Positions 38,530-48,781 of a DNA stretch of 64,000 bases are shown piece after piece (within the stretch, counting starts at the first letter, position 1; each line of letters begins with the position of its first letter). This stretch comes from an uncultured Candidatus Actinomarina sp. (lineage in GTDB: Bacteria; Actinomycetota; Acidimicrobiia; Actinomarinales; Actinomarinaceae), in NCBI GenBank assembly GCA_902580215.1, contig CACHJT010000004.1:1-64000 (forward strand), written 5' to 3'. The notes beneath the pieces were generated by a model. It made no database searches, was not told the DNA's origin, and saw only the letters and a program-made list of their open reading frames with translations. A program made the position numbers and the translations under genes.

Positions 38530-41044
38530 TAATAAAATACGAGAAAGTTTTTTAAGTTTTTTTGAATCAAAAGGTCACAACATAATTCCTTCCTCTTCGC
38601 TGATTCCTCATGACAATTCACTTTTATTTACGGCTGCAGGAATGGTTCCTTTAAAAGATTATTTTTTAGGTAATAAAAAAACAGACACTCCAAATATGGT
38701 CTCTTCACAAAAATGTATAAGAACTATTGATATAGATATCATAGGAGAGACTGATAGGCATTTATCTTTTTTTGAAATGTTAGGGAACTTCAGTGTAGGT
38801 GAATATTTTAAAGAAGATGCAATTAAATATTCTTACGAATACATAACAGAAGTTCTTAAAGTAGATAAAGATAAATTGTGGTTCACTGTTTATAAAGATG
38901 ACGATGAAGCATACAATATCTGGAAAAATGTCATTGGTGTTCCAGAAAAACGTATCCAAAGAGGAAATGAGGATAATTTCTGGCATATGAATATACCTGG
39001 TCCTTGTGGCCCCTGTTCAGAAATATTCATTGATAGAGGTTCAAAATATGGCGAAGATGGTGGCCCAATTGGTGGTGGTGAAGATAGATTCATTGAAATT
39101 TGGAATTTGGTATTTATGGAATCTATTCAAGATCAACCATTTCAAGTTATTGATGAGCTACCCAAAAAGAATATAGATACCGGTATGGGACTTGAAAGAA
39201 TTGCAATGATAATGCAAGACAAAGATAACTTATTTGATACTGATTTATTCAAACCATTACGTGATGCATTATTATCACAAATAACTGTAAACGATAATAA
39301 ATATGAAAAAATAATTATTGATCATATTAAATCATCAACTTTCATGATCTCTGATGGTGTAGTACCAACTAATGAAGGAAGGGGTTATGTATTAAGAAGG
39401 TTAATAAGACGAGCTATTAGAGCTTACAATCAATTAAATTCATCAAATTCAAGCCTTACTTTCTTAATAGAAATAGTTATTGATATGTATGCATCTTCAT
39501 ATCCAGAACTTCAAGACAATAAAGATAAAATTCTAAAGTTATTTATAAAAGAAGAAGAGATATTTCAAAAAACACTAAATAAAGGATTACAGGAAATTAA
39601 TAATCTAATATCTTCTAATAAATCAATAACTCCTAAAGATGCTTTTTATCTATTTGAAACTTTTGGATTCCCTTACGAACTGACTAAAGAAATATCTGCA
39701 GAAAATAAAATTGATATTAATGACGAAGACTTTAATAAGTTATATGATGACCACAAGGAGAAATCTAAAGGTGAAAAATCATTAGGAAATGAGAATATGG
39801 AAATAGAAGTTGAGTTGAATGAATTCGTTGGTTATGAGAACACAGAATCTAAATCAAAAATATATCAAGTTGAAACTTATGATGATAAATTTATAATTTT
39901 TACAGAAGAAAACCCATTTTATTTCGAAGCTGGGGGACAAATATCAGACAAAGGTGTAATAACAATAGATGATACTTCTATTGAAGTAATAGATGTATTT
40001 CAAGCAAGCAATGGCGCAACTGGTTTAATCGTTGATTCTGATATTTTCAAAGTGGAACAAGAAGTTGAGCTATCTGTTAACAAAAGTTTTAGATCTGGTG
40101 TCTCTAAAAGTCATACAGGAGCACATATAGTCCATTCAGCATTGCGTAATATTCTTGGAGACCACGTTGCTCAAGCTGGCTCGAATGTTACACCTGGTAA
40201 ATTTAGATTTGATTTCAGCCATACCGAAAAGGTTTCTCAGGAGGAGTTAGATGAAATATTTGCATTATCTAATAGTGCAGTATTTGAGGATTATGAAGTT
40301 AATACCAATATTATGAATATTGATGATGCTAAAAATGAAGGTGCGTTAGCTTTTTTTGGTGACAAATACGAAGATGATGTTCGAGTTGTAAATATTGGAG
40401 ATTTTTCAAAAGAATTATGTGGTGGGACACATGTTCATAATTCACATGATGTTGGACTTATTGTACTATTACAGGAATCTTCTATAGGTTCAAACCTTAG
40501 AAGGGTAGAGATGCTCTCAGGTAAACTAGCTTATGAATTTTTATCTAATGCTTACAAGTCATACAAGTCTGTATCGAATATTTTAAAGGTAAGTGTTGAC
40601 GATGTTCAAAATAAGCTTCAATCACAATTAGAAACTTTGGAAACTTATGAAGAAAAATTCAAAAAAGTTAGAGAACAAGAAATATCAAATCTTGTTAGTA
40701 ATATTGATGAACATATAGAAGAAATAAATAATTACAAAGTATATATAAAAGAAGTGTCTCTTGATAGCGCAAATGAACTTCGTAACTTAGCATTACAAAT
40801 AGTCAATGAATCTAATGTTGATATAACTTTAATATATGCATCTATCAATGGAAAAAATTCTTTAGTAGGAGCAACCAAAAATAATGTGTCATTAAATATC
40901 TCAACTTTAGTAACAGAAGTATCAAAATTATACGGTGGTGGAGCATCCAAAGATCCCAATCTATCGATAGGTGGAGGTCCTAATAATTATAAAACAGCTG
41001 ATGCATTGAAATTGGCTAAAGAGCTAATCCTTAAAGACAAATAA
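38522..41044 (+). CDS. alaS: Alanyl-tRNA synthetase
   Basis: IRESFLSFFESKGHNIIPSSSLIPHDNSLLFTAAGMVPLKDYF, KSHTGAHIVHSALR, ELCGGTHVHNSHDVG. Confidence 0.97.
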   Translation: MNSNKIRESFLSFFESKGHNIIPSSSLIPHDNSLLFTAAGMVPLKDYFLGNKKTDTPNMVSSQKCIRTIDIDIIGETDRHLSFFEMLGNFSVGEYFKEDAIKYSYEYITEVLKVDKDKLWFTVYKDDDEAYNIWKNVIGVPEKRIQRGNEDNFWHMNIPGPCGPCSEIFIDRGSKYGEDGGPIGGGEDRFIEIWNLVFMESIQDQPFQVIDELPKKNIDTGMGLERIAMIMQDKDNLFDTDLFKPLRDALLSQITVNDNKYEKIIIDHIKSSTFMISDGVVPTNEGRGYVLRRLIRRAIRAYNQLNSSNSSLTFLIEIVIDMYASSYPELQDNKDKILKLFIKEEEIFQKTLNKGLQEINNLISSNKSITPKDAFYLFETFGFPYELTKEISAENKIDINDEDFNKLYDDHKEKSKGEKSLGNENMEIEVELNEFVGYENTESKSKIYQVETYDDKFIIFTEENPFYFEAGGQISDKGVITIDDTSIEVIDVFQASNGATGLIVDSDIFKVEQEVELSVNKSFRSGVSKSHTGAHIVHSALRNILGDHVAQAGSNVTPGKFRFDFSHTEKVSQEELDEIFALSNSAVFEDYEVNTNIMNIDDAKNEGALAFFGDKYEDDVRVVNIGDFSKELCGGTHVHNSHDVGLIVLLQESSIGSNLRRVEMLSGKLAYEFLSNAYKSYKSVSNILKVSVDDVQNKLQSQLETLETYEEKFKKVREQEISNLVSNIDEHIEEINNYKVYIKEVSLDSANELRNLALQIVNESNVDITLIYASINGKNSLVGATKNNVSLNISTLVTEVSKLYGGGASKDPNLSIGGGPNNYKTADALKLAKELILKDK

Positions 41045-41046
41045 CT

Positions 41047-41424
41047 TTGAACAATATTTTATCAATCGATTTTGGCGAAAGATATCTTGGCATTGCTGTA
41101 AGAACTGAAAAAACTAGGATACCAATACCCATAAATGTTGTTGATTCAAAAAATGATGAACCAATATCAGTCGTTAAGAAGTATGTTAATGAGTATCAAA
41201 TTCAAATAATTGTTGTTGGATATCCTATAGGGTTAAATAATTCCGAAAATCGTATGACAAATTTAGTTGATCAGTTTATTAACGAGTTAGATACATTAAA
41301 TTTAGAGGTTCATAAAATAGATGAAAGATTATCTTCAAAACTTTTTGAAAACAATAAAAGTGACAGAATTGATGATCTTTCAGCATTGGAAATATTGGAA
41401 AGCTATTTGTCTCAAAATGAATAA
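41047..41424 (+). CDS. ruvX: RuvX/YqgF-family putative pre-16S rRNA nuclease
   Basis: ILSIDFGERYLGIAVRTEKTRIPIPI; follows alaS as in many bacteria. Confidence 0.9.
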   Translation: MNNILSIDFGERYLGIAVRTEKTRIPIPINVVDSKNDEPISVVKKYVNEYQIQIIVVGYPIGLNNSENRMTNLVDQFINELDTLNLEVHKIDERLSSKLFENNKSDRIDDLSALEILESYLSQNE

Positions 41425-42487
41425 GTTTTATTTAAAAAATCGTGTGTACATTCAGTTATTTGTAACATTAATTTCAATATTTACTTTCTATAACATTGTT
41501 ACGAGTTCTGCTGATTCTATTGAAAGCAGTGATAATAACAGTCCTATATCTGAAACAAATGTAGAAATTATTTCTGTAAACATACCTCAGGGATCTGCAG
41601 CTGCTGAAATTTCGAGTATTCTTGATGCAACTGGAGTGATTACATCAAAATTAGCTTTTGAATTATATCTAAGAAATGAAAATTTAACTGATAAATTACG
41701 TGCTGGTACCTACGAACTTCCTAATAATTTATCTTTTGAAGATTTAACAGCGTTATTGTTAAAAGGTCCTCCTTTAAAAACATACACGATAACTATCCCG
41801 GAAGGTTTATGGATATCTGAGACTCTAGAAACTTTGTCAGCACAAACAGGTTATGAAGTTATTCAACTTGAAAATTCATTAACCTCAGGACAGGTTGTAA
41901 GTAAATATTTAACACAGCAACAATCTCAAGTATTACAAAATTGGGAAGGACTACTTTTTCCAAACACTTATCAGATTGATATAGAAGCTAATGGAGAAGA
42001 TATTCTCCAAATTTTAGTAGATGAACTTGAAGCTAGGTACGATTCACTACTATCAACGAATTCTTTGCCCGAATGGATTAATAATGAAAATGAATTTTTT
42101 ACAATTGCAAGTCTTATAGAAGCTGAAGCAAAATTAGAAGAGGATAGGCCGTTAGTATCATCTGTTATTAAAAACAGACTTGAAGAAGAAATGTTATTAC
42201 AAATTGACGCAGCAGTTCTTTACGCACTTCAAAAAAGGAAGTCTCAAGTTCTGTTGATAGATTTGCAAGTTGATAGTCCTTACAACATATATAAATATAC
42301 AGGCTTACCACCAACACCAATATCTGGATTTGGTGAAAGAGCTATGCAAGCAATTTTCAACACACCTGAAAATGATTTTATATACTATCTATTAACAGAT
42401 ATAAATGGAAAAATGACTTTTACAAGCAATTATGAAGAATTCATAAACCTAAAAAATAAAGCAAAAGAAGAAGGAGTGATTCCATAA
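41417..42487 (+). CDS. mltG: Endolytic transglycosylase MltG
   Basis: IPQGSAAAEISSIL, TIPEGLWISETLETLS, FTIASLIEAEAKLEEDRPLVSSVIKNRL, YTGLPPTPISGFG. Start set to ATG 41417, overlapping the ruvX stop. Confidence 0.92.
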   Translation: MNKFYLKNRVYIQLFVTLISIFTFYNIVTSSADSIESSDNNSPISETNVEIISVNIPQGSAAAEISSILDATGVITSKLAFELYLRNENLTDKLRAGTYELPNNLSFEDLTALLLKGPPLKTYTITIPEGLWISETLETLSAQTGYEVIQLENSLTSGQVVSKYLTQQQSQVLQNWEGLLFPNTYQIDIEANGEDILQILVDELEARYDSLLSTNSLPEWINNENEFFTIASLIEAEAKLEEDRPLVSSVIKNRLEEEMLLQIDAAVLYALQKRKSQVLLIDLQVDSPYNIYKYTGLPPTPISGFGERAMQAIFNTPENDFIYYLLTDINGKMTFTSNYEEFINLKNKAKEEGVIP

Positions 42488-43044
42488 TGGTATCAACGAA
42501 TGATATGAGGCCTGGTCAATCAATTATTGTTGATAATGTCTTGTATCAGATACTCGAATATCAACATGTTAAACCTGGTAAAGGCAAAGCTTTTGTTAAA
42601 ACTAAACTTAAAAATTTATCAAATGGTGGAAACATAGAAAAAACTTTCCGAGCAGATGAAGATGTACAGCAAGCATACATAGACAAACAATCATTTCAAT
42701 TTCTATACAACGACTCAGATGAATATTATTTCATGAATAATGAATCATTTGAACAAATTTCAATTGACCGATCTGTTCTGGATGGCCAGGAAATTCTATT
42801 AAAACCAAATGAAGAAGTTACTATTGCAATGCATGAAAACAATCCAATAGATATAATCCTTCCTACAACGGTAACTTTGGAAGTTACAAAATCTGAACCT
42901 GCAGTAAAAGGTGATTCCGTCAATTCATCTACAAAAGAAGTAACGTGTGAAACTGGATTTACACTACAGGTGCCTATGTTTATAGAGGAAAATGAATTTA
43001 TAAAAATTGATACTAAAACCTATACTTACATAACTCGCGCATGA
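42487..43044 (+). CDS. efp: Elongation factor P
   Basis: STNDMRPGQSIIVDNVLYQILEYQHVKPGKGKAFVKTKLKNL. Confidence 0.97.
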   Translation: MVSTNDMRPGQSIIVDNVLYQILEYQHVKPGKGKAFVKTKLKNLSNGGNIEKTFRADEDVQQAYIDKQSFQFLYNDSDEYYFMNNESFEQISIDRSVLDGQEILLKPNEEVTIAMHENNPIDIILPTTVTLEVTKSEPAVKGDSVNSSTKEVTCETGFTLQVPMFIEENEFIKIDTKTYTYITRA

Positions 43045-43421
43045 AAAATGATTTTAGACATTATTGTCTTGTTTCATTATTTTCATTAGATGAAATTGAT
43101 GCTGTAAAACTTGTTAATAATGATCTGTCTGATAATCAAGTATTAAGAGCAGAACAATTATTAAAAAATACAAAAGACAATATTGATACAATCTTGAATG
43201 CCTTAGAAGAAAATTCGCTTAATTGGAGTGTTGAAAGGATTGGAAAAGCAGAAAAGACTTCACTTATTCTTGGAATATCTGAACTAATGTTAAATCTAAC
43301 TCCTTTTAAAGTAATAGTTGCTGAATGGACTAAATTAACAGATAAACATGCTTCTTCGGACGGTGCAAAGTTTGTAAATGCTATCCTTGATAATATAAGT
43401 AAAAATCATGAATTTACATAA
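43041..43421 (+). CDS. nusB: Transcription antitermination factor NusB
   Basis: NWSVERIGKAEKTSLILGISELML...VIVAEWTKLTDKHASSDGAKFVNAILDNI. Confidence 0.93.
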   Translation: MKNDFRHYCLVSLFSLDEIDAVKLVNNDLSDNQVLRAEQLLKNTKDNIDTILNALEENSLNWSVERIGKAEKTSLILGISELMLNLTPFKVIVAEWTKLTDKHASSDGAKFVNAILDNISKNHEFT

Positions 43422-43686
43422 AGAGATACAAGAAATTAAATTAAAAAGAGATCAATTTTTAATATCATTCGCTCCAGGTGAAGTAGAAGCAAATGATATT
43501 GTAAATGCTTCAAAAGATATTTATTTACAATCAATAAGAGTTCACAAATTCCTTACAAGCAATGGTGAAATAGGGAAGGTCGCTACAGCTAAATTTCTAG
43601 ACTCAATAGATTTAAATGAAAACACTAAATTAATTGAATTAGACAACACACAGATAGAAGCCATTATCGAATATGTTAAGCAATAA
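43408..43686 (+). CDS. Divergent actinobacterial integration host factor (mIHF)-like protein
   Basis: Position directly upstream of gmk, as mihF in actinobacteria; GEIGKVATAKFLDSI resembles mIHF NDVIGKMKVSALLESL. Inference. Confidence 0.5.
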   Translation: MNLHKEIQEIKLKRDQFLISFAPGEVEANDIVNASKDIYLQSIRVHKFLTSNGEIGKVATAKFLDSIDLNENTKLIELDNTQIEAIIEYVKQ

Positions 43687-44220
43687 ATGATATATATAAT
43701 TACAGGTCCCTCAGGTGTCGGTAAAAATACAATTATTAATGAATTGTCTAATTATTTAGACTTTTACTTTTCAGTTTCACACACTACAAGGCCACGTAGA
43801 GAAAACGAAGTTAATGGTAAAGATTATTATTTTATTACAGAGGAAGAGTTCGAAAATTTAATTAAAAATGACCAAATGATTGAATACGAGCAATATGGTG
43901 ATTTTTACTACGGCACCAGTAAGGAGGAACTCTTAAACAATTCCTCAATAATTATTTTAGATCTTGAAGTGAATGGAGCTACAAAACTATTAGAAGAGAA
44001 TAATAATTTTAAAGGAATATTTATAGATATAGATGATTATGAACTTATAAATAGACTTAAAAATAGAGGTCATGATGCAGCTTTTATAAAAAAACGTATG
44101 AAGTTAGCTAATTTACAACGAGAAAAAAAAGAGTTGTATCAATACCACGTCGACAATGAAGATATAAAAACTTCCGTTAATCAGATACTTGATATAATAT
44201 ATGAATTGGAGGAATCATGA
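43687..44220 (+). CDS. gmk: Guanylate kinase
   Basis: YIITGPSGVGKNTIINELS, SVSHTTRPRRENEVNGKDYYFI. Confidence 0.97.
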   Translation: MIYIITGPSGVGKNTIINELSNYLDFYFSVSHTTRPRRENEVNGKDYYFITEEEFENLIKNDQMIEYEQYGDFYYGTSKEELLNNSSIIILDLEVNGATKLLEENNNFKGIFIDIDDYELINRLKNRGHDAAFIKKRMKLANLQREKKELYQYHVDNEDIKTSVNQILDIIYELEES

Positions 44221-44444
44221 TAAAACCACCTATTGAAGAATTACTAAAAGAAACACCTGGTAGATTTGCATTAGTTATAACTGCTGCACGTAGAGCAAGA
44301 AATATTAACTCATACTTTAATCAACTTGGCGAAGGTATTGGTGCATACACACCACCTCAAGTACAAAGTTTAAGTAGAAAACCTCTAACTGTTGCATTTG
44401 AAGAAATAGCAGCAGGAAAGGTCGAAGTTTCAGACCAAGATTAA
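44217..44444 (+). CDS. rpoZ: RNA polymerase omega subunit
   Basis: KPPIEELLKETPGRFALVITAARRARNINSYF; QSLSRKPLTVAFEEIAAGKV. Confidence 0.93.
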   Translation: MIKPPIEELLKETPGRFALVITAARRARNINSYFNQLGEGIGAYTPPQVQSLSRKPLTVAFEEIAAGKVEVSDQD

Positions 44445-45556
44445 TGAAAAAGAAAATACTACTTGGATTATCAGGTAGTGTTGCATGCTCTAAAGCTGAA
44501 CTGTTCGTAAAACAGAATTCAGAAACATTTGAATTTAAATTCCTCTCTACTCATAATGGATTAAATTATCTATCTGAAGAGTTTATTAGCTCTAATAATA
44601 TTTACTCTGATTGGAGTGAATTATCAGGTTCCCCACATATCGAGTTAGCTAGATGGGCTGATGAAATTATTATATATCCTGCATCAGCAAATTTAATATC
44701 AAAAATTTCATCTGGAATTGCAGATGATTTACTGACGTCAACAATATTAATGTTTTCTAAACCTATATATATATGCCCAGCAATGCACGAGGAGATGTAT
44801 GTGAATTCCCAAATTCAATCTAATGTTTTAAATTTATCAAAAAATCATTATATTGTTGGCCCAAGATATGGAAACTTAGATATTGGCGATAAGGGATTAG
44901 GCAGACTTATAGAACCGGATGAATTATTGGGAGTGCTAAATAAACAAAAAGGTAAAATCATAGTTACTTCAGGACCTACGTATGAAGAAATTGATGATGT
45001 AAAAGTTGTAACAAACAAATCATCAGGAAAACAAGGAAAAGCATTAGCAATAGAACTAAGTGCAAGAGGTTATGAAATAATTTATATACATTCTGCCTCT
45101 ATTGATCATATACCTGGATTAGATAATATATCATTTCATAGTTCTAATGATTTAAAAAATAAAATTTTAGAAAATATTAATAACACTGATGCAATATTTA
45201 TGACTGCTGCTGTATCTGATTTTACTGTAAAAAAATCCTCTGGAAAAATAAGTAGAAGCAACGGTAATATAACACTTGAATTTATACCTAACGAAGACAT
45301 CATTGCTTCTATCAAAACCTCATATCCAGAAATTAAATGTATAGCATTTTCAGCACAAGTGGATGATGAATTAAATTTCAATAAAATCAATACAAAGAAT
45401 GTAGATTATTTAGTAATCAACAATATATTAAAAAATAAATTTGGAAGTGATACTAACAAAGTGTCAATAATCGATAAACAACATCTTATATTTGAATCTG
45501 AAGAATTAGATAAAAATGAAATATCTAGAGATATCCTCAATGCATTAGAGTATTGA
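44444..45556 (+). CDS. coaBC: Bifunctional phosphopantothenoylcysteine decarboxylase/phosphopantothenate-cysteine ligase
   Basis: LLGLSGSVACSKA, PASANLISKISSGIADDLLTST, CPAMHEEMY, TSGPTYEEIDDVKVVTNKSSGKQG. Confidence 0.95.
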   Translation: MKKKILLGLSGSVACSKAELFVKQNSETFEFKFLSTHNGLNYLSEEFISSNNIYSDWSELSGSPHIELARWADEIIIYPASANLISKISSGIADDLLTSTILMFSKPIYICPAMHEEMYVNSQIQSNVLNLSKNHYIVGPRYGNLDIGDKGLGRLIEPDELLGVLNKQKGKIIVTSGPTYEEIDDVKVVTNKSSGKQGKALAIELSARGYEIIYIHSASIDHIPGLDNISFHSSNDLKNKILENINNTDAIFMTAAVSDFTVKKSSGKISRSNGNITLEFIPNEDIIASIKTSYPEIKCIAFSAQVDDELNFNKINTKNVDYLVINNILKNKFGSDTNKVSIIDKQHLIFESEELDKNEISRDILNALEY

Positions 45557-45557
45557 A

Positions 45558-46901
45558 ATGTATGTTGATGTAGAGTTAATTTCGAATAATACGTATCAAA
45601 ATAGTACATTTACATACCAAGTTCCAAATAAACTAAAAGATAAAATTAATGTTGGATCTATTGTTATTGTGCCATTTAGAAATAGAGACTACAAAGCAAT
45701 AATTGTGTCAACTTCGAACGTATCGTTAATTAAAAATCCAAAACTATTAAAAAAATATTTAGACCTTACTCTAAATAGTAATCAAATTAAATATCTTCAA
45801 CAATTAGCAATATCGTATCGATTAAATACAGGTATTTTGTTATATAATTTTGTTGATATCTCTACTTTAAAGAAGCAAAAAGTTATAAATAAAAAACAGA
45901 TAAAAAATATCGCAATAAATGACTTCAATGATTTTGATAACAAAAAAAACAACGTGTTCTACGTCCCATCCTTAAAAATTGGTAAAGAACTTTACAATTA
46001 TTTGTCTGATTACTTACATATTGATTTTTATCAACGATATGGAGGTAAGGAGGAAATTGATTTATTCAAGAATAATAAATTAAAGAATGTTATCTTACTA
46101 AATACAAACTTTGATAAATTAATTATTGATAACAATACGAACTATTACTTTTATGATTCAAACAACGCTGCATGGAAATTACCTAAACTGAACAATTTTA
46201 ATGTTGTAGAAGCAGCGTATATAAAAAATAATATTTTCGGCGGTAACTTTAGTTTTGTTAATTTCTTTCCAAATTTAGAGTTTCATAATGAAAAAGTTGA
46301 ACTAAACAACAATTTCTCATATGAAATTGAATACTTCTACGGGAATAGCATTCAAGATTGTATTGATTTATACACCATTAAACATAAAGGAGAGCATAAA
46401 CATTTTTATTCCAACAACAAACTAACAGGTGTTCAACAATTAACTTTTGCTGAAAAATTAACAGAAAAAGAAGTGGAAGGGATTCTTATAGTTAATCCAA
46501 CATTACTAACTAACAATATATTAAATTCATATAAGGTAATTTATTTACTGTCTCTTTTAAATTACGCTCAACAAAATAATATCAATATTGTAGTATTCTC
46601 TACATCTGAAATCGACGTTAATAAAGTACTCAACAGTAAAAGTATGACTAAATGGATTATAAAAGAACAAGATACAAGATTAAAATTTGGACCAAGTTTG
46701 TTAAACAAAGTATTTACCTTCAACACATCAAAAAAGATTAGCGTTGATAATAATGAATATATTCGTGGCCCTATTGAATTAAACGATGACTTTTTATATG
46801 AAATCAACATAGATTTAAATAAAAGTTATGATTATTTAAAAATTATGAAAATGTTTAAAAATCTTAAAGATTACGAAATAAGTAGAGCAAGGTTTATTTA
46901 A
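45558..46901 (+). CDS. priA: PriA-like protein without recognisable helicase motifs (probable replication restart protein)
   Basis: N-terminal 3'BD-like VELISNNTYQNSTFTYQVPNKLKDKINVGSIVIVPFRNRDYKAIIVS; position coaBC-priA-def-fmt; no Walker A, no Cys-pair zinc motifs. Confidence 0.6.
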   Translation: MYVDVELISNNTYQNSTFTYQVPNKLKDKINVGSIVIVPFRNRDYKAIIVSTSNVSLIKNPKLLKKYLDLTLNSNQIKYLQQLAISYRLNTGILLYNFVDISTLKKQKVINKKQIKNIAINDFNDFDNKKNNVFYVPSLKIGKELYNYLSDYLHIDFYQRYGGKEEIDLFKNNKLKNVILLNTNFDKLIIDNNTNYYFYDSNNAAWKLPKLNNFNVVEAAYIKNNIFGGNFSFVNFFPNLEFHNEKVELNNNFSYEIEYFYGNSIQDCIDLYTIKHKGEHKHFYSNNKLTGVQQLTFAEKLTEKEVEGILIVNPTLLTNNILNSYKVIYLLSLLNYAQQNNINIVVFSTSEIDVNKVLNSKSMTKWIIKEQDTRLKFGPSLLNKVFTFNTSKKISVDNNEYIRGPIELNDDFLYEINIDLNKSYDYLKIMKMFKNLKDYEISRARFI

Positions 46902-47395
46902 TGTCTGAAATAGTGGTATTTGGACACCCATCATTAACAACAAAATCTGTAAATGTTGAAAATATTGATGACTACATTATTTCGCTAACAAAAAAAATGA
47001 TTCAGATAATGTATGACGCACCAGGCGTAGGTTTAGCAGCCCCACAAATAGGAATTAATAAAAATATTTTTGTATTTGATGCTGGTGATGGTCCTAAAGT
47101 AGCAATCAATCCAAAACTTGAAGATTTACAGGGGAGTGTTGTCTTTATGGAAGGTTGTTTATCTTTACCAGGTTATTACTGGGATATTGAAAGATATGAA
47201 TATGCGAAACTGACATGTTTAAATCAAAATGGTGAAGAAGTAACTTATGAAGGTGAAGATTTACTGGGTAGAGTACTGCAGCATGAATATGATCATCTAC
47301 AAGGCCAATTATTGCTAAAACAACTAAAAAGAAAAGTAAGAAAAGAAGCATTAAAAGAAATCTCTATAAAAGGTTTTCCAGGTGACAAAATATAA
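46901..47395 (+). CDS. def: Peptide deformylase
   Basis: GVGLAAPQIG, EGCLSLPG, LLGRVLQHEYDHLQGQLL. Confidence 0.97.
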   Translation: MSEIVVFGHPSLTTKSVNVENIDDYIISLTKKMIQIMYDAPGVGLAAPQIGINKNIFVFDAGDGPKVAINPKLEDLQGSVVFMEGCLSLPGYYWDIERYEYAKLTCLNQNGEEVTYEGEDLLGRVLQHEYDHLQGQLLLKQLKRKVRKEALKEISIKGFPGDKI

Positions 47396-48197
47396 ATATT
47401 TTTTTGGTTCAGATTTTAGGAGCATTCCTTATCTAACTACTATCAATAACTCTGAAGAAGCTATTACTGTAGTAACAACTAAGCCTGTTAGGAGTGGACG
47501 AGGAAAAAAACTTGTTGTAAATCCTGTAGAAGAGTTTTGTAAATCAAACAATATTGAATTTAAATACTTTTCACAAGATGCGGTCTATAGCAATATGGAT
47601 ATAGGTATAAGTGCAAGTTTCGCAAAAATATTTTCTACAAAATTTCTTAAATCAAACAATAGTATATTTAATATACATTTAAGTTTGTTGCCTGAACTAA
47701 GAGGTCCTTCACCAGTTGAAACAGCTATATTAAATAATTACACTACAACGGGATTTACTGTTTTTCATATTGATGAAGAAATAGACACTGGGAGAATTAT
47801 ATTTCAAAAATCTGTATCTATATCGGATGACGATTATGCATCAAATATATATGAAAAGTTATCAAAATGTTTTAATGATAATTATAAAGAAATAGACTTT
47901 CTAACCACAGGACAAGAACAGCCTCAAAATAGTTCTAAAACATCTAAATTTTCAAAAAGCGATTTCAATATAAGTGAAGATTCTCTTTTAAAAGCTAAAA
48001 CAAAAATCAGAGCATTTAACATAATGGGCCCATCTTTTACTTCGCATAAAAATAAGATTCTGAAGATCCATAGTTATACAGAAGAGAGTAATTCAGAAGG
48101 TATAATGTATAAAGAAGGTGTTCTATATCCAGAATATGTAACTCCTGAGGGAAAAAATAAAATGTTATTTCCTGATTATTTAAGAGGCTTAAAATGA
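47382..48197 (+). CDS. fmt: Methionyl-tRNA formyltransferase (GTG start)
   Basis: NIHLSLLPELRGPSPVETAILNN, TGFTVFHIDEEIDTGRII; follows def. Confidence 0.92.
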   Translation: MTKYKYFFGSDFRSIPYLTTINNSEEAITVVTTKPVRSGRGKKLVVNPVEEFCKSNNIEFKYFSQDAVYSNMDIGISASFAKIFSTKFLKSNNSIFNIHLSLLPELRGPSPVETAILNNYTTTGFTVFHIDEEIDTGRIIFQKSVSISDDDYASNIYEKLSKCFNDNYKEIDFLTTGQEQPQNSSKTSKFSKSDFNISEDSLLKAKTKIRAFNIMGPSFTSHKNKILKIHSYTEESNSEGIMYKEGVLYPEYVTPEGKNKMLFPDYLRGLK

Positions 48198-48781
48198 AAA
48201 TTTCAGCAAGTATTCAGGCGGCTAATCAATTAGATCTTTTGAATCACATAGATAGCAATAATATAAAATTTGACCAGTTACATATTGATATTACCGATGG
48301 ACATTTTGCCGAGAATATAAGCATGTCATTTAAAGTCATTGAGATGCTTAAAAACAATACAGATTATTATTTAGATGTTCATTTAATGATTAATGACAAT
48401 CTAAAATATGGAGAAATAGCATTCGACTGTGGTGCAGATTTAGTAACAGTTCATAAAGAGTCAACAGAGTTAAAAGACTTTATTAAGCTTTCTGAATTTA
48501 ATAAAAATATTGGTATAGGTCTTTTACCGGGTACATCAAATTCAGAACTTGATGAATATTTACAATATGCACACTCTGTGTTGTTATTAGGTGTGAATCC
48601 TGGGTTTTCTAATCAAAGTCAGGCTATTGATTTACCTAGAAAAGTTAATGACTTTAATACAAGTTTTCCTAATTATTCTGGTGAAGTCATTGTGGATGGT
48701 GGTGTTAAAAACGAAGATTTAAAAGTATTTGAAAAAATTGGTGTTGATGTAGTAGTACAAGGTGGTGCAATTTTTGGATAA
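48194..48781 (+). CDS. rpe: Ribulose-phosphate 3-epimerase
   Basis: LHIDITDGHFAENISM, YLDVHLMI, LLLGVNPGFSNQ, VIVDGGV. Confidence 0.93.
   Translation: MKISASIQAANQLDLLNHIDSNNIKFDQLHIDITDGHFAENISMSFKVIEMLKNNTDYYLDVHLMINDNLKYGEIAFDCGADLVTVHKESTELKDFIKLSEFNKNIGIGLLPGTSNSELDEYLQYAHSVLLLGVNPGFSNQSQAIDLPRKVNDFNTSFPNYSGEVIVDGGVKNEDLKVFEKIGVDVVVQGGAIFG

Noticed and set aside
41321-41416. N-terminal extension of mltG ORF
   Set aside because: Overlaps ruvX in another frame; ATG 41417 overlapping the ruvX stop is a better start before the signal/TM segment.
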